From: Chara braunii | Lineage: Eukaryota; Streptophyta; Charophyceae; Charales; Characeae | Direction of reading: 5' to 3' | Length of the DNA: 60,126 nt | NCBI GenBank assembly: GCA_003427395.1 | Contig: BFEA01000250.1 | Location: 2,049,816-2,109,941, forward strand | Shown here: positions 45,100-57,296 of the stretch, in pieces | How the letters are laid out: each line of letters begins with the position of its first letter | How positions within the stretch are numbered: position 1 is the first letter of the stretch | The notes under the pieces: model-generated | What the model was told of the DNA's origin: nothing | What the model saw: only the letters and a program-made list of their open reading frames with translations | Databases searched by the model: none | Translations under genes and position numbers: made by a program

Positions 45100-46844
45100 A
45101 CGTTTATCATGTGTACGTGGAACTTTTTATAGGGGAAAGTTCGTGGAACTTTTGAGGATGTTGCGGTATTCAGGCTGTGGGGTTGTATTGAGCCCGTATC
45201 AGAGAATAAGGCAGATTATGGTAGGTGAATATTTAATTAGTTAAAGTGGCATATGTTATCTTATGTGTATGTGACGCAAGACTGCTCTATGAGGGGCAGC
45301 AAGTTGTATCGTACGGTATAGTGCGTCGATTGCTTAACCTAGGTTAATTAACAGACATACTTTAGTGCACAATTCGAGTTTGGATTAAAGAGGCAGCATG
45401 ATTGAAATATATAGATTATGAATGTAAGGGCGATTAGTCGCCATCATCAACAAAACAAAGTATACAAGATAGTATTCTTAGTATTGATTATGTTTTACGA
45501 ACCGTCCGTGTAATAACTATTTGGATGTATAAGTATAGGCGAGATTTATGTGATCCGTTTATCGTATGGTTTCTACGTAGTTACGAATATGCAACGTTGT
45601 ATAGATCCATAGTATTGTATTTACAATGAGGATTTACTAGGAGATTTTGTACGTGAATATGTTAAAGGTTGATAAGCGATCATATGCTGAGCCCGACATG
45701 ATTTGTTGATGAGGCAAGAGAAGCAAATGAGTATATCATGGTATTAATATATATATATACTCAAATTATTTGTGATAGTATTATGAGCTTATTTGTAGCA
45801 ACATGTATGTATAAAAAACCATTATGATAGTCGATTGTGATGTTAAGGTAGGGGGGGAATGGGCGGGGGAAGGGGATGGGCGGTGTGAGGCAGGGGGTGG
45901 GAATGGCATGGTACGGTTAGTATGTTATCCTGCAGATAGGTAAGGATCGCAATAAATTACTTAGGATCAGATAAAAGGTTTGTCAGCAGGGGAATCGACC
46001 CCAGCTTAGCAACATGATGCAATATTCGGGAGTGTGTGTAGTGGGTGTGTCGAACACGGCTACCCCATATATAATGGGGAACTAGACCATGCATTTGTCC
46101 AATCGTAAAGTAGCGTTAAGCTAACAACAGGATTAACATAAGTTGGGTTAAGAGAAGAATCTTAACTTAGTCATCAACCCCATAACAGGAGGATGCATTT
46201 TAGTTTTGAAGGATTAACCATGTGGGGAATAGATTATAAGTTAGGCTGAGGTTAAAGATGGTTGTTGAAGACAACCATAGGGGGAGTGCATGCACTGAAG
46301 CGCGCTTTTCACTGTCTAACACCCATAGTAACTCATGAGAGGGTCAACTTATATTTTTCAATAGTCTTTATAAAGAGAGGGTGTTATATTAGAGTATACG
46401 ACATATAAGACACTTGGAGAAGGTTAGCATTCTTACCTGAAGGTGAAACGTTTAAGAGGAAGCAGCGTCCCTTGGTGTAACCATTGTTTCTTCAAGGTCT
46501 TGAAGTATCAGCTTCTGCAGCAATTAGCGCTCGCGACACTTTAACCTAAGTTTGTGTTAGGTGCAAAATCACTGGTGATCAGTTAGGGAGTGTCCAGTCG
46601 TGCATATGGGCATGAAGAAGAGTCTGTGTCTTAGAGGGGAAGATGATGAGATGAGATCATTGTGAGTAGAGAATGTACGAGTGTGCAGCAAGCAATAGTG
46701 AATATGTTCCGTAGTATCGGTATAGTCGCAGGCAGTGTCGCGCCAAGCTAGCTCCATTATATATATTTATGTGTAAGGGTGTCGTTGTAGTAGGGGAATG
46801 GTAGATGTGGTGAGGGAGGCGTGTTTGGGTTAGCTTATCGGTGG
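45100..46844. other. A/T-rich spacer between inverted arms, no gene seen
   Basis: No coding motif is visible. A G-rich patch lies at 45848-45900 and a (TA)n run near 45747-45760. Confidence 0.5.
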
Positions 46845-46864
46845 TTTTTTTTTTTTTTTTTTTT
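46845..46864 (-). repeat. Poly(T), i.e. a minus-strand poly(A) tail
   Basis: Twenty T directly follow GTGG and precede GAATCGC. Read on the minus strand, a tail ends a segment coming from about 47110, consistent with a retroposed fragment. That segment contains a duplicated ELVATDYSS-encoding unit (46915-47030), but no family is recognised. Confidence 0.45.
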
Positions 46865-47399
46865 GAATCGCATCATCACTTCGCACTTGCGTTGGACTCG
46901 CCCGTGTTGTGGAATGTTCCTCCGAAGAATAGTCGGTGGCAACCAACTCCGTACTACCGGAGGTAGCGCGAAGCAAAGGTCCAGTGGTAGAGGACTGTTG
47001 TCCAGATGAGTAATCAGTGGCCACCAACTTCTCACTCTCGTTATCAGATGTTGCGTAAAAAGCACCCATTGGCACGCAACTGCTGTGCGCCGAAGTGGTG
47101 GGGTTCACCTCGCCAGGAAAGTGGAACTCGATCTAGGAGGCAGACGGTTTTTCACCCGTGGACGTTGTCGCCAAATCCGTAGGCAGTCGGATGCAACCTC
47201 CTAAGCTCTCACGAAAAGCTAGACTTATTTTTTTGGGGAAAGTTGCAGTCGACTGTTGGAACGGCGAACTGTCCGAAGAGCTCGTCGGGGCCAATTCTAG
47301 GTTTGAGGAGGCGAAGAACGTATTTGGTCGTGGCTACTTTAGTTAAAGGGTCTATATGTGAGTGTACGGATGTCTGGGTTACGGTGTGCGTGGAAAAAC
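46865..47399. other. Short spacer with a possible minus-strand ORF remnant
   Basis: The minus-strand frame 46830-47108 has a roughly 84-bp internal duplication (AGTNGGTGGCCACCAACT-like). Coding status is doubtful. Confidence 0.3.
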
Positions 47400-48560
47400 T
47401 TTGTGCATAGTTAGTTCTCGGGGACAGACAGTAGTGAGAGTGATCGCAGTCTTAGTTAGTCGTATATTGGCTTTGCAATTCGCATGTTATGGCGTATTTT
47501 CCGTGCTATGTTTTGTCTTGATCTTTCGTGTCAATCTACTTGGAGGCTTTCAGAGCTCGGTGATAGGCAATAGTGGGATCGATTGTAGTCTAATTAGTTG
47601 GTTAGTGTCTTTGTAGTATGCATGATGTGGCGTGCCTCTTGTGTCGAATTTTGTCTTGATCTTACATGCCAAACTTCTTGGGGGTGCTTCACGAGTTTTT
47701 GTTTTTATGAAACGTTATCTGCGGGTTGTTGCTATAGATGTTTTGTCGTTTTATTAAGTCATCATCTGTATTTCTCCATTTCCGTGCAATATGCTTACGT
47801 ATTGTATCTGTTTTTATGTATGTGTGAGGATTTGTGTCAATATTCGTATCCCTTAACCTTTTTGCTTTATGTAATATCGAGTTTTTTGTTTTGTAGAAGT
47901 TCAATCGTTGGGTTCATGAAGCGCCATCGACTAAATGATATCATCTGTTCAATGGTTGGGTCTGTCGATGGGCGTATTGATGTATGGGTTGAGGTGCATG
48001 TAGTAGGTCTCTTTGTGCAGTTCAGGGTTCAGTGATAGGCAGTAGTGGGAGCGATCGTTGTCCAATTAGTCGTTTAGTTATTTTGTATTGCGTAGTTTTA
48101 GGGATTCTTTTCGTGGTGTTTTGATGTGTAAGTCTTTTTTAGGGGGGTCTAGTATTATAACAATAGGCGGTAGTGGAGTGAAGTATTTTAATTAGTCTCT
48201 TATTAGGTTTTTTTTTTGCGCATGTTGTGGCATGATTCTTGTTCAATGTTTTGTCCTGATGTTTACGTGCCAATGAACTTCGAAGTGTATCACGAGTTTT
48301 TGTATCTCTGTAACATTTTTTGCGGGGTGCAGTTGCAAGTTTTGTCGTTTGTACTAACCAGTCGGTCGTCATGTGCATTTCTTCGTTTTTGTGTAGTATG
48401 CTTATGTAGGGAGCCTACTTTTATGTTTGTATGAGTTCTTTTGTCAGTATATAAGTCTCATAACCTTTTTACTTTGTGTAATGGTTAGTGTATAAGTATC
48501 GAAGTTCTTTTTGTAGAAGTTTAATCGTGTTCCTGTTGCGTCGTTGCCTTGTAGCGAGAA
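47400..48560. repeat. Degenerate nested tandem repeats
   Basis: GATAGGCAGTAGTGGGAGCG and variants recur near 47420, 47563, 48034 and 48160. GTCTTGATCTTACATGCCAA-like blocks recur at about 47510, 47650 and 48255, followed by CACGAGTTTTTG. Spacing near 140 bp and near 600 bp suggests a higher-order unit. Confidence 0.6.
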
Positions 48561-48593
48561 TATTTTTTTCGGGGTAGGCTTGTTTAAATGGTA

Positions 48594-48680
48594 AAAGAAA
48601 AAATTATTAAAATTTAGTTATTATTATTATTTTTTAATTATTAATTATTATTATTATTATTATTTTATTTATTTTATTGC
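48594..48680. repeat. (TTA)n-rich microsatellite
   Basis: Imperfect ATT/TTA runs with TTTTATT interruptions. Confidence 0.85.
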
Positions 48681-48694
48681 TATCTAGTCTACGT

Positions 48695-48764
48695 GCTGGG
48701 CCGTCCGGGTCAACCTATTTTTCCGGGCGGCCCAGCTGCGCAAGGACTAAGGAAGGTCCCAGCC

Positions 48765-48813
<49 letters not shown>

Positions 48814-48876
48814 CCAAAACACCGTGGAGGTATCCCTTTGTTGCTACACAATTGAACAACTTTTTTTTTTTTTTTT
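48695..48876. repeat. 14-bp hairpin, 46-A run and facing T run
   Basis: GCTGGGCCGTCCGG (48695-48708) pairs with CCGGGCGGCCCAGC (48723-48736). About 30 bp later comes an A46 run (48766-48811), a 49-bp spacer, and a T16 run (48861-48876). The hairpin plus poly(A) looks like a SINE or non-LTR 3' end; the facing T run may be the tail of a second insertion in opposite orientation. Confidence 0.7.
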
Positions 48877-49968
48877 ACACAAAAAGGAGTATATTTATAA
48901 AAGTTGGGAACCGGGCCCAACGTCCCTCACAAAATTAGGTGAGACCCTCAACGAGCAAAGCATCACTAGCCAAGCACATCGAGGGTACCACTAGATTTCA
49001 CCTTGCAGCCAACTCCACAACCAAATCCACAGTCCCTACCACTGAAAAACCAATGAAATTTATCATCAAAGTCTAAAGCTCATTGCTAAAAATTTAAATC
49101 ACAATAGTCATGTGAACCCTAATTTAGTGACCCAAATTCCACAGTCTATTAAGAAACCATGTGCAAAAGGAACTACCGACAAAAAATTAATCAAAACCAC
49201 AAAAAAAAAACGAGCAGTCAGCGCTGCGTGATCATGTCCACCATTCATCCGGAGTTATTACCAACCCCTGTCAATCCGCCCTACCACCCGCGCGGCAGTC
49301 TGTGCCCATAGGCCCCAAACTGCTGACAGAGACCCCGCAAATCCACCCACCTCCTCGCGATTCAACGCGGATAAAACCTCCCCACACTCCTCTTTACAAA
49401 AACACCAACTCCCACCACGATGTTGTTTTCAGTAGCCAGGGGCCCCACCTCCCGCGCGGCAGGGGCTAAAAAACTCCGCAAAACCCACCCACCTCCTTGC
49501 GATTTAGGGTAAGCCTCTCCCTCAATTTAAATATACCCCTTACGGATGCTTCGCCTCCCTCCATAACGAAGCCCCTGTGGAGCAATGCTCACCACTTCTC
49601 ACTAAGAATTCAGATGACAGCAAACAGCAGCCTATTAAGATGAAATGAATATCTGACCCAAATTCAACGTCTCAGCGGTAATACCCTACCTCCTGCGCGG
49701 CAGGGGTCAAAGACCCCGCAAACCCACCCGCCTCCTCGTGATTTAGGGAAAACCACTTCCACTAATCTGCACCTTCTCACAAGGAAACCCCACTGCCCAC
49801 CATAATGACATTTCTACAGAGCGGCACTCTCTATTTCATTCCATCGTATGCACAACGCAACACTAGAGTCGCAACGAATTACAATATTTGTTACCCAAAC
49901 GGCAAAAAAGAACTCAGATAACTAACACCAAACCAACAACAACAATCCAATACAAACAGTCCACTATG

Positions 49969-49979
<11 letters not shown>
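48877..49979. other. C/A-rich spacer with three copies of a 60-bp motif
   Basis: CCGCGCGGCAGGGGCTAAAA then CCGCAAAACCCACCCACCTC and TGCGATTTAGGG occurs near 49288, 49451 and 49694 with variation. No gene. Confidence 0.55.
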
Positions 49980-50062
<83 letters not shown>

Positions 50063-50091
50063 NACACACACACACACACACACACACACAG
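49980..50091. repeat. Compound (CT)n(CA)n microsatellite
   Basis: About 27 CT units then about 28 AC units, with one N at 50063. Predicted frames through it are artefacts. Confidence 0.95.
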
Positions 50092-50448
50092 ACCCTAAGA
50101 CGGGCCAAGACAGGTGAGCACACCCAATCCACAAAGTCGATGTGCGCTCCTGCTAGAAATCGTAAACGAAATCCCCATGTACCCCGGCTGTGCAGCGAAC
50201 ATGAGAAGTCCAACAATCTCTCGTAGCTCCTGTCTTTGTCACCTTCGCGAGCTGACCACATTGAAATTTTTTACTTGATCTAAAATAAAAATCTTAATTA
50301 AAAAATAATTTTTATTTTTTTATTTTTTTATTTCTTTTTGGCACGACCAGGCACGTGGAGCCGAGCCACTCTGGTAGCCTATATTGTTATATATATATTT
50401 TTAATAATTGTTAATTCTTTATTTTTTATTTATTTATATATATATATA

Positions 50449-51224
50449 CAGAGTTGTCAGACCGAACGTACGGAGGCCCCTAAGCTGACCCCCGAACGTT
50501 CGGGCGTTCGGGTCCCCGTACGGGGCCCAAACTCGAAGGGGTTCGGACCCCGCCAAAAATTATTTTGGCACCTCAAATTTATTATTTGTTTCTGAATGTT
50601 TTTTAGTAGGTTCTTGGTTATGTAAGCTACCTGCCTGTAAATTTTCAAGGCATTCTGTGCAGCCAAACAATAATGAAAAATTGGCAAAGATGGTGGTGTC
50701 AAAACTTGTTTGCCCACTTACCAATTTATTTTGTTTCTCTTTTCACTTTTTGTTTTCCTTTAATTTCAGAGCATGAAAAAAATTATTATTTTTTCAAACT
50801 TTATTTATAGATTCTATATTGTGTAAGATACATATGTGTAAAATTTCATTGCATTTAAGAAAGCCAAAAAAAAATGAAGAATCGCCAAAGATGGCGATGT
50901 CAAAAACGTCCGTGCCCACGCAATAATTTCATTCTGGTTTTATTTTTTCTTATTTTCAGTAATATGATTTAGTTTTCGTATTTGATTTTTATTTCAAATT
51001 TGGTAACAAATTTGGATGTACTGTTGAGGCAAAAGTTGTTTAGTTTATTCTTCAACATCACATATATTTTTTTCATATGTTTTGGAAACTTTGTTTTGTT
51101 TTGTTTTTTTCGTTTTTTTTGGGGTCCGCGTTCGGCCGAACGTTCGAACGCGTCGAGAGAGGGTCCCGAACGTTCGGGCGTTCGGATTCGGGTTTTCGGC
51201 CCGTCCTGAATACCGGCAACCCTG
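50449..51224. mobile_element. Non-autonomous hAT-like element, 776 bp
   Basis: The left end CAGAGTTGTCAG and the right end CCGGCAACCCTG are inverted repeats of the hAT type (CAGRGTTGCC). Similarity extends about 100 bp inward, including GAACGTTCGGGCGTTCG on both sides. Both ends are flanked by TATATATA (50441-50448 and 51225-51232), an 8-bp target duplication typical of hAT, although it lies in a TA repeat. The interior is A/T-rich, holds two copies of GCCAAAGATGG-GTGTCAAAA-like sequence, and encodes nothing, so movement would need a transposase in trans. Confidence 0.8.
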
Positions 51225-51284
51225 TATATATATATATATATTAATTTTTTTTTTTTACTTTGTTATTTGAATTTGTGTGTGTGT

Positions 51285-51800
51285 GTGTGTCATGTGCTTG
51301 TCGGTTGATTGAGTTAAAGGTTTGTTGATTACTTGCTTGGTCCGTGTTCTGCTGAGTGGAGGAAAACATGCCTATGGACGAGTGACCAAGGCAGAGGTGG
51401 AGGAAGACATGACTAGGTGGAGGTGACAGATATGAGCTCTTGCCCAGACGTCAGATTTCCAAATCCCATCCCAAGCTCCCTGGACAGTGGATTCCATGTC
51501 CTCAGCGTGTGTGTATGCATGTGTATGTCTATGCGTGTGTGTGTGTATTCAACGTGTGTGTGTGTGTGTGCATATGTATGTCTTTGCATGTGTGTGTGTG
51601 CATGTCCACGCGCCAGATTTCCAAGTCTCATCCCAAGCTCCCTGGACAGTGGATTCCATGTCCTCAGAGCGTGTGTGTGTGCATATGTATGTCTCTGCGT
51701 GTGTGTGTGTGTGTATGCATGCGTATGTGTGTGTACGTCCAGGCGTCAGTGGTTGGTTGAACTATATGTATGTTTGTGCGTGTGTGTGTGTGTGTGTGTT

Positions 51801-51846
<46 letters not shown>

Positions 51847-52070
51847 GGTTGGTTTATTCAATTAAAGGTTTGTTGATTACTTGGTTGATCCGTATTCTGT
51901 TGAGTGGAGGAAGACATGCCTATGGAGGAGTGACCAAAGCAGAGGTGGAGGAAGACATGACTACGGTGGAGGTGACACATATGAGCTCTTGTCCGAGCGT
52001 CAGATTTCCAAGTCCCATCCCAAGCTCCTTGGACAGTGGATTTCGTGTCCTCAGCTTCATGTCCGAAGTC
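51285..52070. repeat. Duplicated 220-bp unit separated by GT microsatellites
   Basis: The block from TTAAAGGTTTGTTGATTACT to GTGTCCTCAGC occurs at 51313-51509 and 51865-52055; a partial copy (CAGATTTCCAAGTC to GTCCTCAG) lies at 51612-51668. The intervals are (GT)n runs with GCATATGTATGTCT interruptions. Confidence 0.85.
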
Positions 52071-52189
52071 CTGAATCCAAGCACCAACTAGCAAGATATG
52101 AGCTCCTGTCGAAGCTCTAAGTTCGATTTTCTAGGTTCAGGTTCCACTTCAAATTCCAACTTCCATTCAAAGTTTCATGTTCCCTGCCA

Positions 52190-52368
52190 TGAATCACCAA
52201 AACATAGGTTTGATTCGAGGCTCTGGGTTATGTTCCAACTTCTAGGTTGCAGGCTGCTTTCCAAAGACTTAGTTTCAGTTCGAACCTCTGAATCACCAAG
52301 ATATAAGTTTGGTTCGAAACTCTGAATCACCAAGACATAGGTTTGGTTCAAAGCACTGAATCACCAAA
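52190..52368. repeat. Short repeats with GAATCACCAA
   Basis: GAATCACCAANANATANGTT recurs four times at 38-100-bp spacing (52193, 52288, 52324 and a partial at 52359), grading into the following minisatellite. Confidence 0.7.
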
Positions 52369-53095
52369 ATTTTGTCGCTACTTTCCTGAGCCTAAAATTA
52401 TGTCGTTCCTTTCCCGAGCCAAAAAATTTATTGTTATTTTTCCGAGCCTAAATTTTGCTGCTAGTTTCCCAAGCCTAAAATTTTGCCGCCTCTCTCGAGC
52501 CTAAAATTTTGCCCCTACTTTCCCGAGCCTAAAATTTTGCCCCTACTTTCCCGAGCCTAAAATTTTGCCCCTACTTTCCCGAGCCAAAAATTTTGGATCT
52601 GCTTTCCCGAGCCTAAAATTCTGCCAGTCCTTTCTCGAGCCTTAAATTTTGCCGCTACTTTCCCGAACCTAAAATTCTCCTACTCCTTTCCCGAGCCTAA
52701 AATTTTGTTGCTACTTTCCCGAGCTTAAACTTTTGCCGCTACTTTCTAGAGCCTAAAATTTTGTCGCTATTTTCCGAAGCCTAAAATTTTGGAGTTACTT
52801 TTTCGAGCCTAAAATTATGTTGCTCCTTTCCCGAGCCTTAAATTTTGCCGCTACTTTTTCGAACCTAAAATTCTCCTACTCCTTTACCGAGCCTAAAATT
52901 TTACCTCTATTTTCTCGAGCCTAAACTTTCGCCGCTACTTTCCAGAGCCTAAAATTTTGTCGTTATTTTCCTGAGCCTATAAGTTTGCCGCCACTTTCCC
53001 AAGCCTAAAATTTTGCCGCTACTTCCCGGAGCTTAAATTTTTGTTGCAACTTTCCCGAGCCTAACAAAGGTTAACAAATGCAAGGTAAGGTCAGC
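52369..53095. repeat. Minisatellite of about 31 bp, roughly 24 copies
   Basis: Consensus CTACTTTCCCGAGCCTAAAA followed by TTTTGCCG. Each unit carries the palindrome CAAAATTTTAG. Copies differ by scattered substitutions. No ORF. Confidence 0.9.
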
Positions 53096-53760
53096 CATCG
53101 CTTAAACCACTACTTTCCCGAACCTAAGATTTTGGCAAATTTGTATCATAGACCGTATGTTTAGTCGAACGTGTATAGCGGACTTTTTTTTTTTTTTTTT
53201 TTTTTTTTTAACTCTATTTTGTCAAACTAGGAATTCTTCATTTGAGTACATGTCGTACCTTTACCTTGAAGTTTTATGTCAGTGTTATTGTTTTGTTTTT
53301 TGGTTGTCAGTTAGTATGGTGTCCACTTTATGCTTCAGTGACAAGTTTGATTAAAAAGGCCTTCGGGGTTTTTCTTTTTATTTTTTTGAGCCTTTGTTTT
53401 TTTTTATAAATGCAATGACAAATTTATGAAAATTTAGAAGTTCGTTGACCGACTCTTGCTGGTGGTGCAAGTGGCACCCGAAAGCTAAGCCTAGCAGTTA
53501 ACCAGGATGATAAAAGTTTCGTCTAGCAGTTAACCAGCATAATGAAAGCTTAGTCTAACAGTTAACGAGGATGATGACGCTAGACAGATAGAGTGTATGG
53601 GGTGCAAGGTAAGGGTGTTCATAGATTAGGTGATATGGTGAGAACAATTAACCAATTTTTATATGAAAACTGTTTTTTCAATGAAACAGGCGACCCTGGC
53701 TGAGGTGAGATTGAAGTCATAGTTATGACTTACGCGTGTTAAGGCAGATGAAGGTTACCA
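53096..53760. other. Spacer with a T26 run, no gene seen
   Basis: Poly(T) lies at 53184-53209. TAGCAGTTAACCAG recurs near 53489 and 53523 with a third variant at 53557. Confidence 0.5.
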
Positions 53761-56700
53761 TGTCGAGCGCATCGGCACCCGCCTTTTTGCAAAGGTGCGG
53801 GAACCCTCCTGACCATGTTACTGAGGAGATAAACAAAACACAACAAAGAGACAACTCATGAACGATGCACAATAATGTCGAGAACCGCCGAGACGGTCGC
53901 GGTAGCGTCGTCCCTTCCGCTCTAGCTGGGTGCGCCAACTATACATCCCGCGGTCCCCTACGACATGATATATTCTTGCGGGGCATAAACTTTCCTTCCC
54001 TAAGGAGTTGTCACCACCCTTAGGGCGTATCCCTACCAAGCTATTAACCCACATGCGAAAGTTTTTATATACAGTCGTAGAGGTAGGTCAGTCGAGGGTG
54101 TTTGCTTGTTCGCTGTAATATAGACACGCTTGGTTAACGCCAAGCAAACCCGAACGTCGTTCGTTCCTTAGAGCGTTCATCTCCTAAGTACAAAGAGAAC
54201 GTCGGTCAACTAGGACGGTCTCAACCAAGCGTGAAACCCAACATTAATCATAGTCCCTTAGACACACAATCAAAAGAAAGTTATAACAACCACACATTAT
54301 TACATCAAAAGAATTGACCATAGTCGATAAAAATATATCCAATATGAAATGATAACTAAACAAAATTTGAATAATCATACGGTACATCCAATAACACAAT
54401 ATCGAAATAAGATTCGACCACTTCATGTCGAACTCTGTAAAACTGTCAAACAACCGCCAATAAGGAGTTGGCTACCAACAATAACATCGATGCAACCGAC
54501 AAAGTAATCTGACTGTCTTAGTTTTGATATGATGAAAAACGTTGTCAAAGTCATTCATTCCACCTACCACTGACCTAAGATTAGACACGCTCACACCCGT
54601 CTCCATACATTCCCAATCTTCTTGGATGACAGACTATTTTGCAGATGATTCTTGATCAGGTACATTGCCTGAAGTGTTGCGTGCCTCTCCTTCTAGGAAG
54701 TGGTCTCGCGTACTTCTCCTCCTCGTCCGAGCACAAAACTCGGATCTCAGAAGTTGGGCCGTTTCCACCAAATCGGCAAAGTACCCCCCCTAAGAACGAT
54801 CCACTTTGGGTGGATAACAAGGCCGACTACTGAAGCAACGAACCCCCGTCTGAGATGCTTCCTAGAGATAGAGGATGTGTCCACTGGAAGTAACTTTCAT
54901 ATATTCTCATTTCTCCTAAGCTCAAGGTAACTTTGACGAAAAGAGTTCGAGGAGATAAAGAATGAGAATCATTTGGACAGGTACAAATAGATAAGGTCGT
55001 TCGGAATATAACAAGTAATCCTCGAAAAAAAACTAAATATAACGGGTATTCCTCGAAAAAAAAACTAAGTCATTTTGACCTTATCTGCTTTATTTCAATC
55101 GAGTTCATTTCACGATATGCAATGAATTAATATTTTTTCAGAACAATAAGTCCTTTTAACGAGCAGGCAGGCGAAAGGTAGAAAGAGGACAATCATTTTC
55201 TTCATCTCAAATAGACATAATCAATCTCCTTTGCAAGCATCCCTCTACCTACCTGCACAACAAGCAAAGAAAACAAGTTCAAAATAAGACAGTACCATCC
55301 CAAACTCAAGTCAGACATTTTCATTCACATACATGAGTCACACAACTTTCCTTTACCTTTTCTTTCGAACATTCGAAACAACAGGGTCAAACAAAGTGTG
55401 GGTTCACACAGGTGTGAAGGGAAACCTGAGTCACTCACTTGATTGACCTTGAGTGAAGTTTGACCCGGCTCACTCAAGAAAACCTGAGTGATATTCCAAT
55501 CAAAGAAAAGCATAACCGACGTTGAAGCTGACAACATACGACCCACAACTCCACAATTTACGCCCATTTCACTGAACGACGGCATGTCTCTCATCCAAGA
55601 ACCCGAATGAGCAGAGGTTGGACCTCAACAAAACTCAAACGAAGGGTGTTCCCATGATCAAGTCCCACGTGGTCCCAATGTTCCTGACAGTTTCAACACA
55701 ATCCCACTGCACCACGTCCTCCAAGGATCTGTCCCAAATAAGTCTCAAGTCCACGCCGCCTCCAATCACCACGTCCGCTCACAATAGTCATGCCATCATG
55801 CCAGTCCCAATCTCAAAATCAGTTCCACCTATCCCCAAAACGGTCCCAAGTGGTCTTGGATGGTCCCACACCATCGCCCACAACACCAGATGGTCCAAAA
55901 CTCAAAACCGCTCACACTGCGCGCCGCAAAGAAAATAAATGTGGCCCTGACTGAAACCTGCATGTGTCGCAAGCCCAATAATCACTGTTGTATGCATCCA
56001 TTCCGCACTCTCTTCATGCCGCCGGTCCATGTACCACTCTCAAACAGACCCAATCGTGCACCGATGCCGCACAATCCCATCCACTCACCAGTGCAAGCTC
56101 AACCTCTAGGCCATATTGGAATCCACCATAACCACTGCACCCCACAAAAATATAATGGCAGACCACTGCTTGTCTCGCCACCAAACCCAATACCACGGTT
56201 GTCGTGCAACATCACCACCTGATCACAGTTCCAAATGACTGATTCACTTCACCGCAAAAATGTGGCACATTGCCCCTAAAAAAAAAAACCATCGACGTGC
56301 CGCCAACCAGACAACACTTCCCTACGTGAAAAATATCACCGCCGACGCCAATTTCGACAACACGATCCCACTAGATACACTGTCGTTGTCGTGCCGCTGA
56401 TCGAGCAGCACCTCCCCACACTCACATTAAAGAAAACACCGATGCCATACGGCAAAATCCGGCAGCACCTTCCCTTCGGAAGGTCTTATTGTCGTGGCAA
56501 CAGTTCGGCAGCATCTCCCCACCAACAGTGTCGCTGTTGTTGTGCCCAAAAAAATAGCAGCACTTTTAAAAAAAAAAAAAAAAAAAAAAAAGTTGTCGTC
56601 GAGTCAGAATTTTGGCAGCGTAACCCTCGACACACCCATTGCTGCACCATCCAACCCTAATGCAGCCTAGCGGCCGCGACACCCATGCAGAGGTGGGGCA

Positions 56701-56800
56701 GTCAGCTCTCAGCCTCGGCTATGGTCACCGCCTGTCTCTCTCCCAACTGCTCCTGCAGATCCCCACTCCATCAGCAGAATCACCTCTCTACAGCAGCATG
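53761..56800 (-). mobile_element. Right inverted arm, with LTR D at its inner end
   Basis: Reverse complement of the left arm in block order. The inner end TGTCGAGCGCATCGGC corresponds to GCCGATGCGCTCGACA, the LTR terminus. The LTR D core spans about 53761-54250, with hairpins at 53947-53983 and 54001-54022. The next bases (TGGTAACC on the minus strand) do not match a tRNA 3' end that I recognise. The outer part contains several GGTGCTGCCG modules and an A-run (56569-56591). Confidence 0.75.
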
Positions 56801-56880
56801 CAACAGCCAGCCAGCATTCACACAAGTGAATGCCCCAGCAACACTGCCATAAGTGTGAGGCTGCTAGGTGGAGTGCTGAC

Positions 56881-56887
56881 TTTTATA
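56881..56887 (-). promoter_or_regulatory. Minus-strand TATA box (TATAAAA)
   Basis: GGCTATAAAAGTCAGCAC on the minus strand would start transcription near 56850 and run through the whole right arm to LTR D. If this is the LTR promoter, the transcribed R-U5 region is about 3 kb, unusually long. Confidence 0.4.
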
Positions 56888-57003
56888 GCCATCCGAAGGC
56901 ATGTGGGCAGCTGCTTTGCCCACAACCAGACAAAATTCGTCGATGCTCATGGCCCTCGATCTACATCAACGGCCAGGAGCCCAGTGCCTTGAGGATCAAC
57001 CCC

Positions 57004-57042
57004 CAGGAGTATCTGGTTGTCTTCCCATGCCAGATACTCCTG
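57004..57042. other. Perfect 13-bp hairpin
   Basis: CAGGAGTATCTGG (57004-57016) and CCAGATACTCCTG (57030-57042) around a 13-base loop. It lies upstream of the minus-strand TATA box and may be a regulatory dyad. Confidence 0.7.
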
Positions 57043-57296
57043 TAAATGGTTGTACTCAGCTATTTACTTTAGTCTGCTCTAAACGAACAAGCGTAGTCCC
57101 ATCACCCCCTTGAAGCTTCTCGGGCTGCACCTATCCCGTGGCCTCAGCCATTTCGCAGCCGTTATTTTTTTTCCCCTTCCTTACCCCTTTTTTTTCCCTA
57201 ATCTTTCTTTCTTTCTTTCTTTTTGCCCTCGTTTCCCTGTGTAGGGGCAACTCGTCGTTCAAAACGAGCGGTCGCCCCTCCAAGTCTTTTCACAGA

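Noticed and set aside
44483-45104. Target-site duplication around LTR C
   Set aside because: Candidate flanks (GTATG and ACGTT) do not match, and the left LTR boundary is uncertain.
51413-52094. Cys/Val-rich frame of 224 codons and His/Thr-rich reverse frames
   Set aside because: Driven by (GT)n runs and duplicated noncoding blocks.
53735-53761. Primer-binding site next to LTR D (TGGTAACC on the minus strand)
   Set aside because: It does not continue into a match to any tRNA 3' end that I can recall, and no retroelement coding sequence follows.
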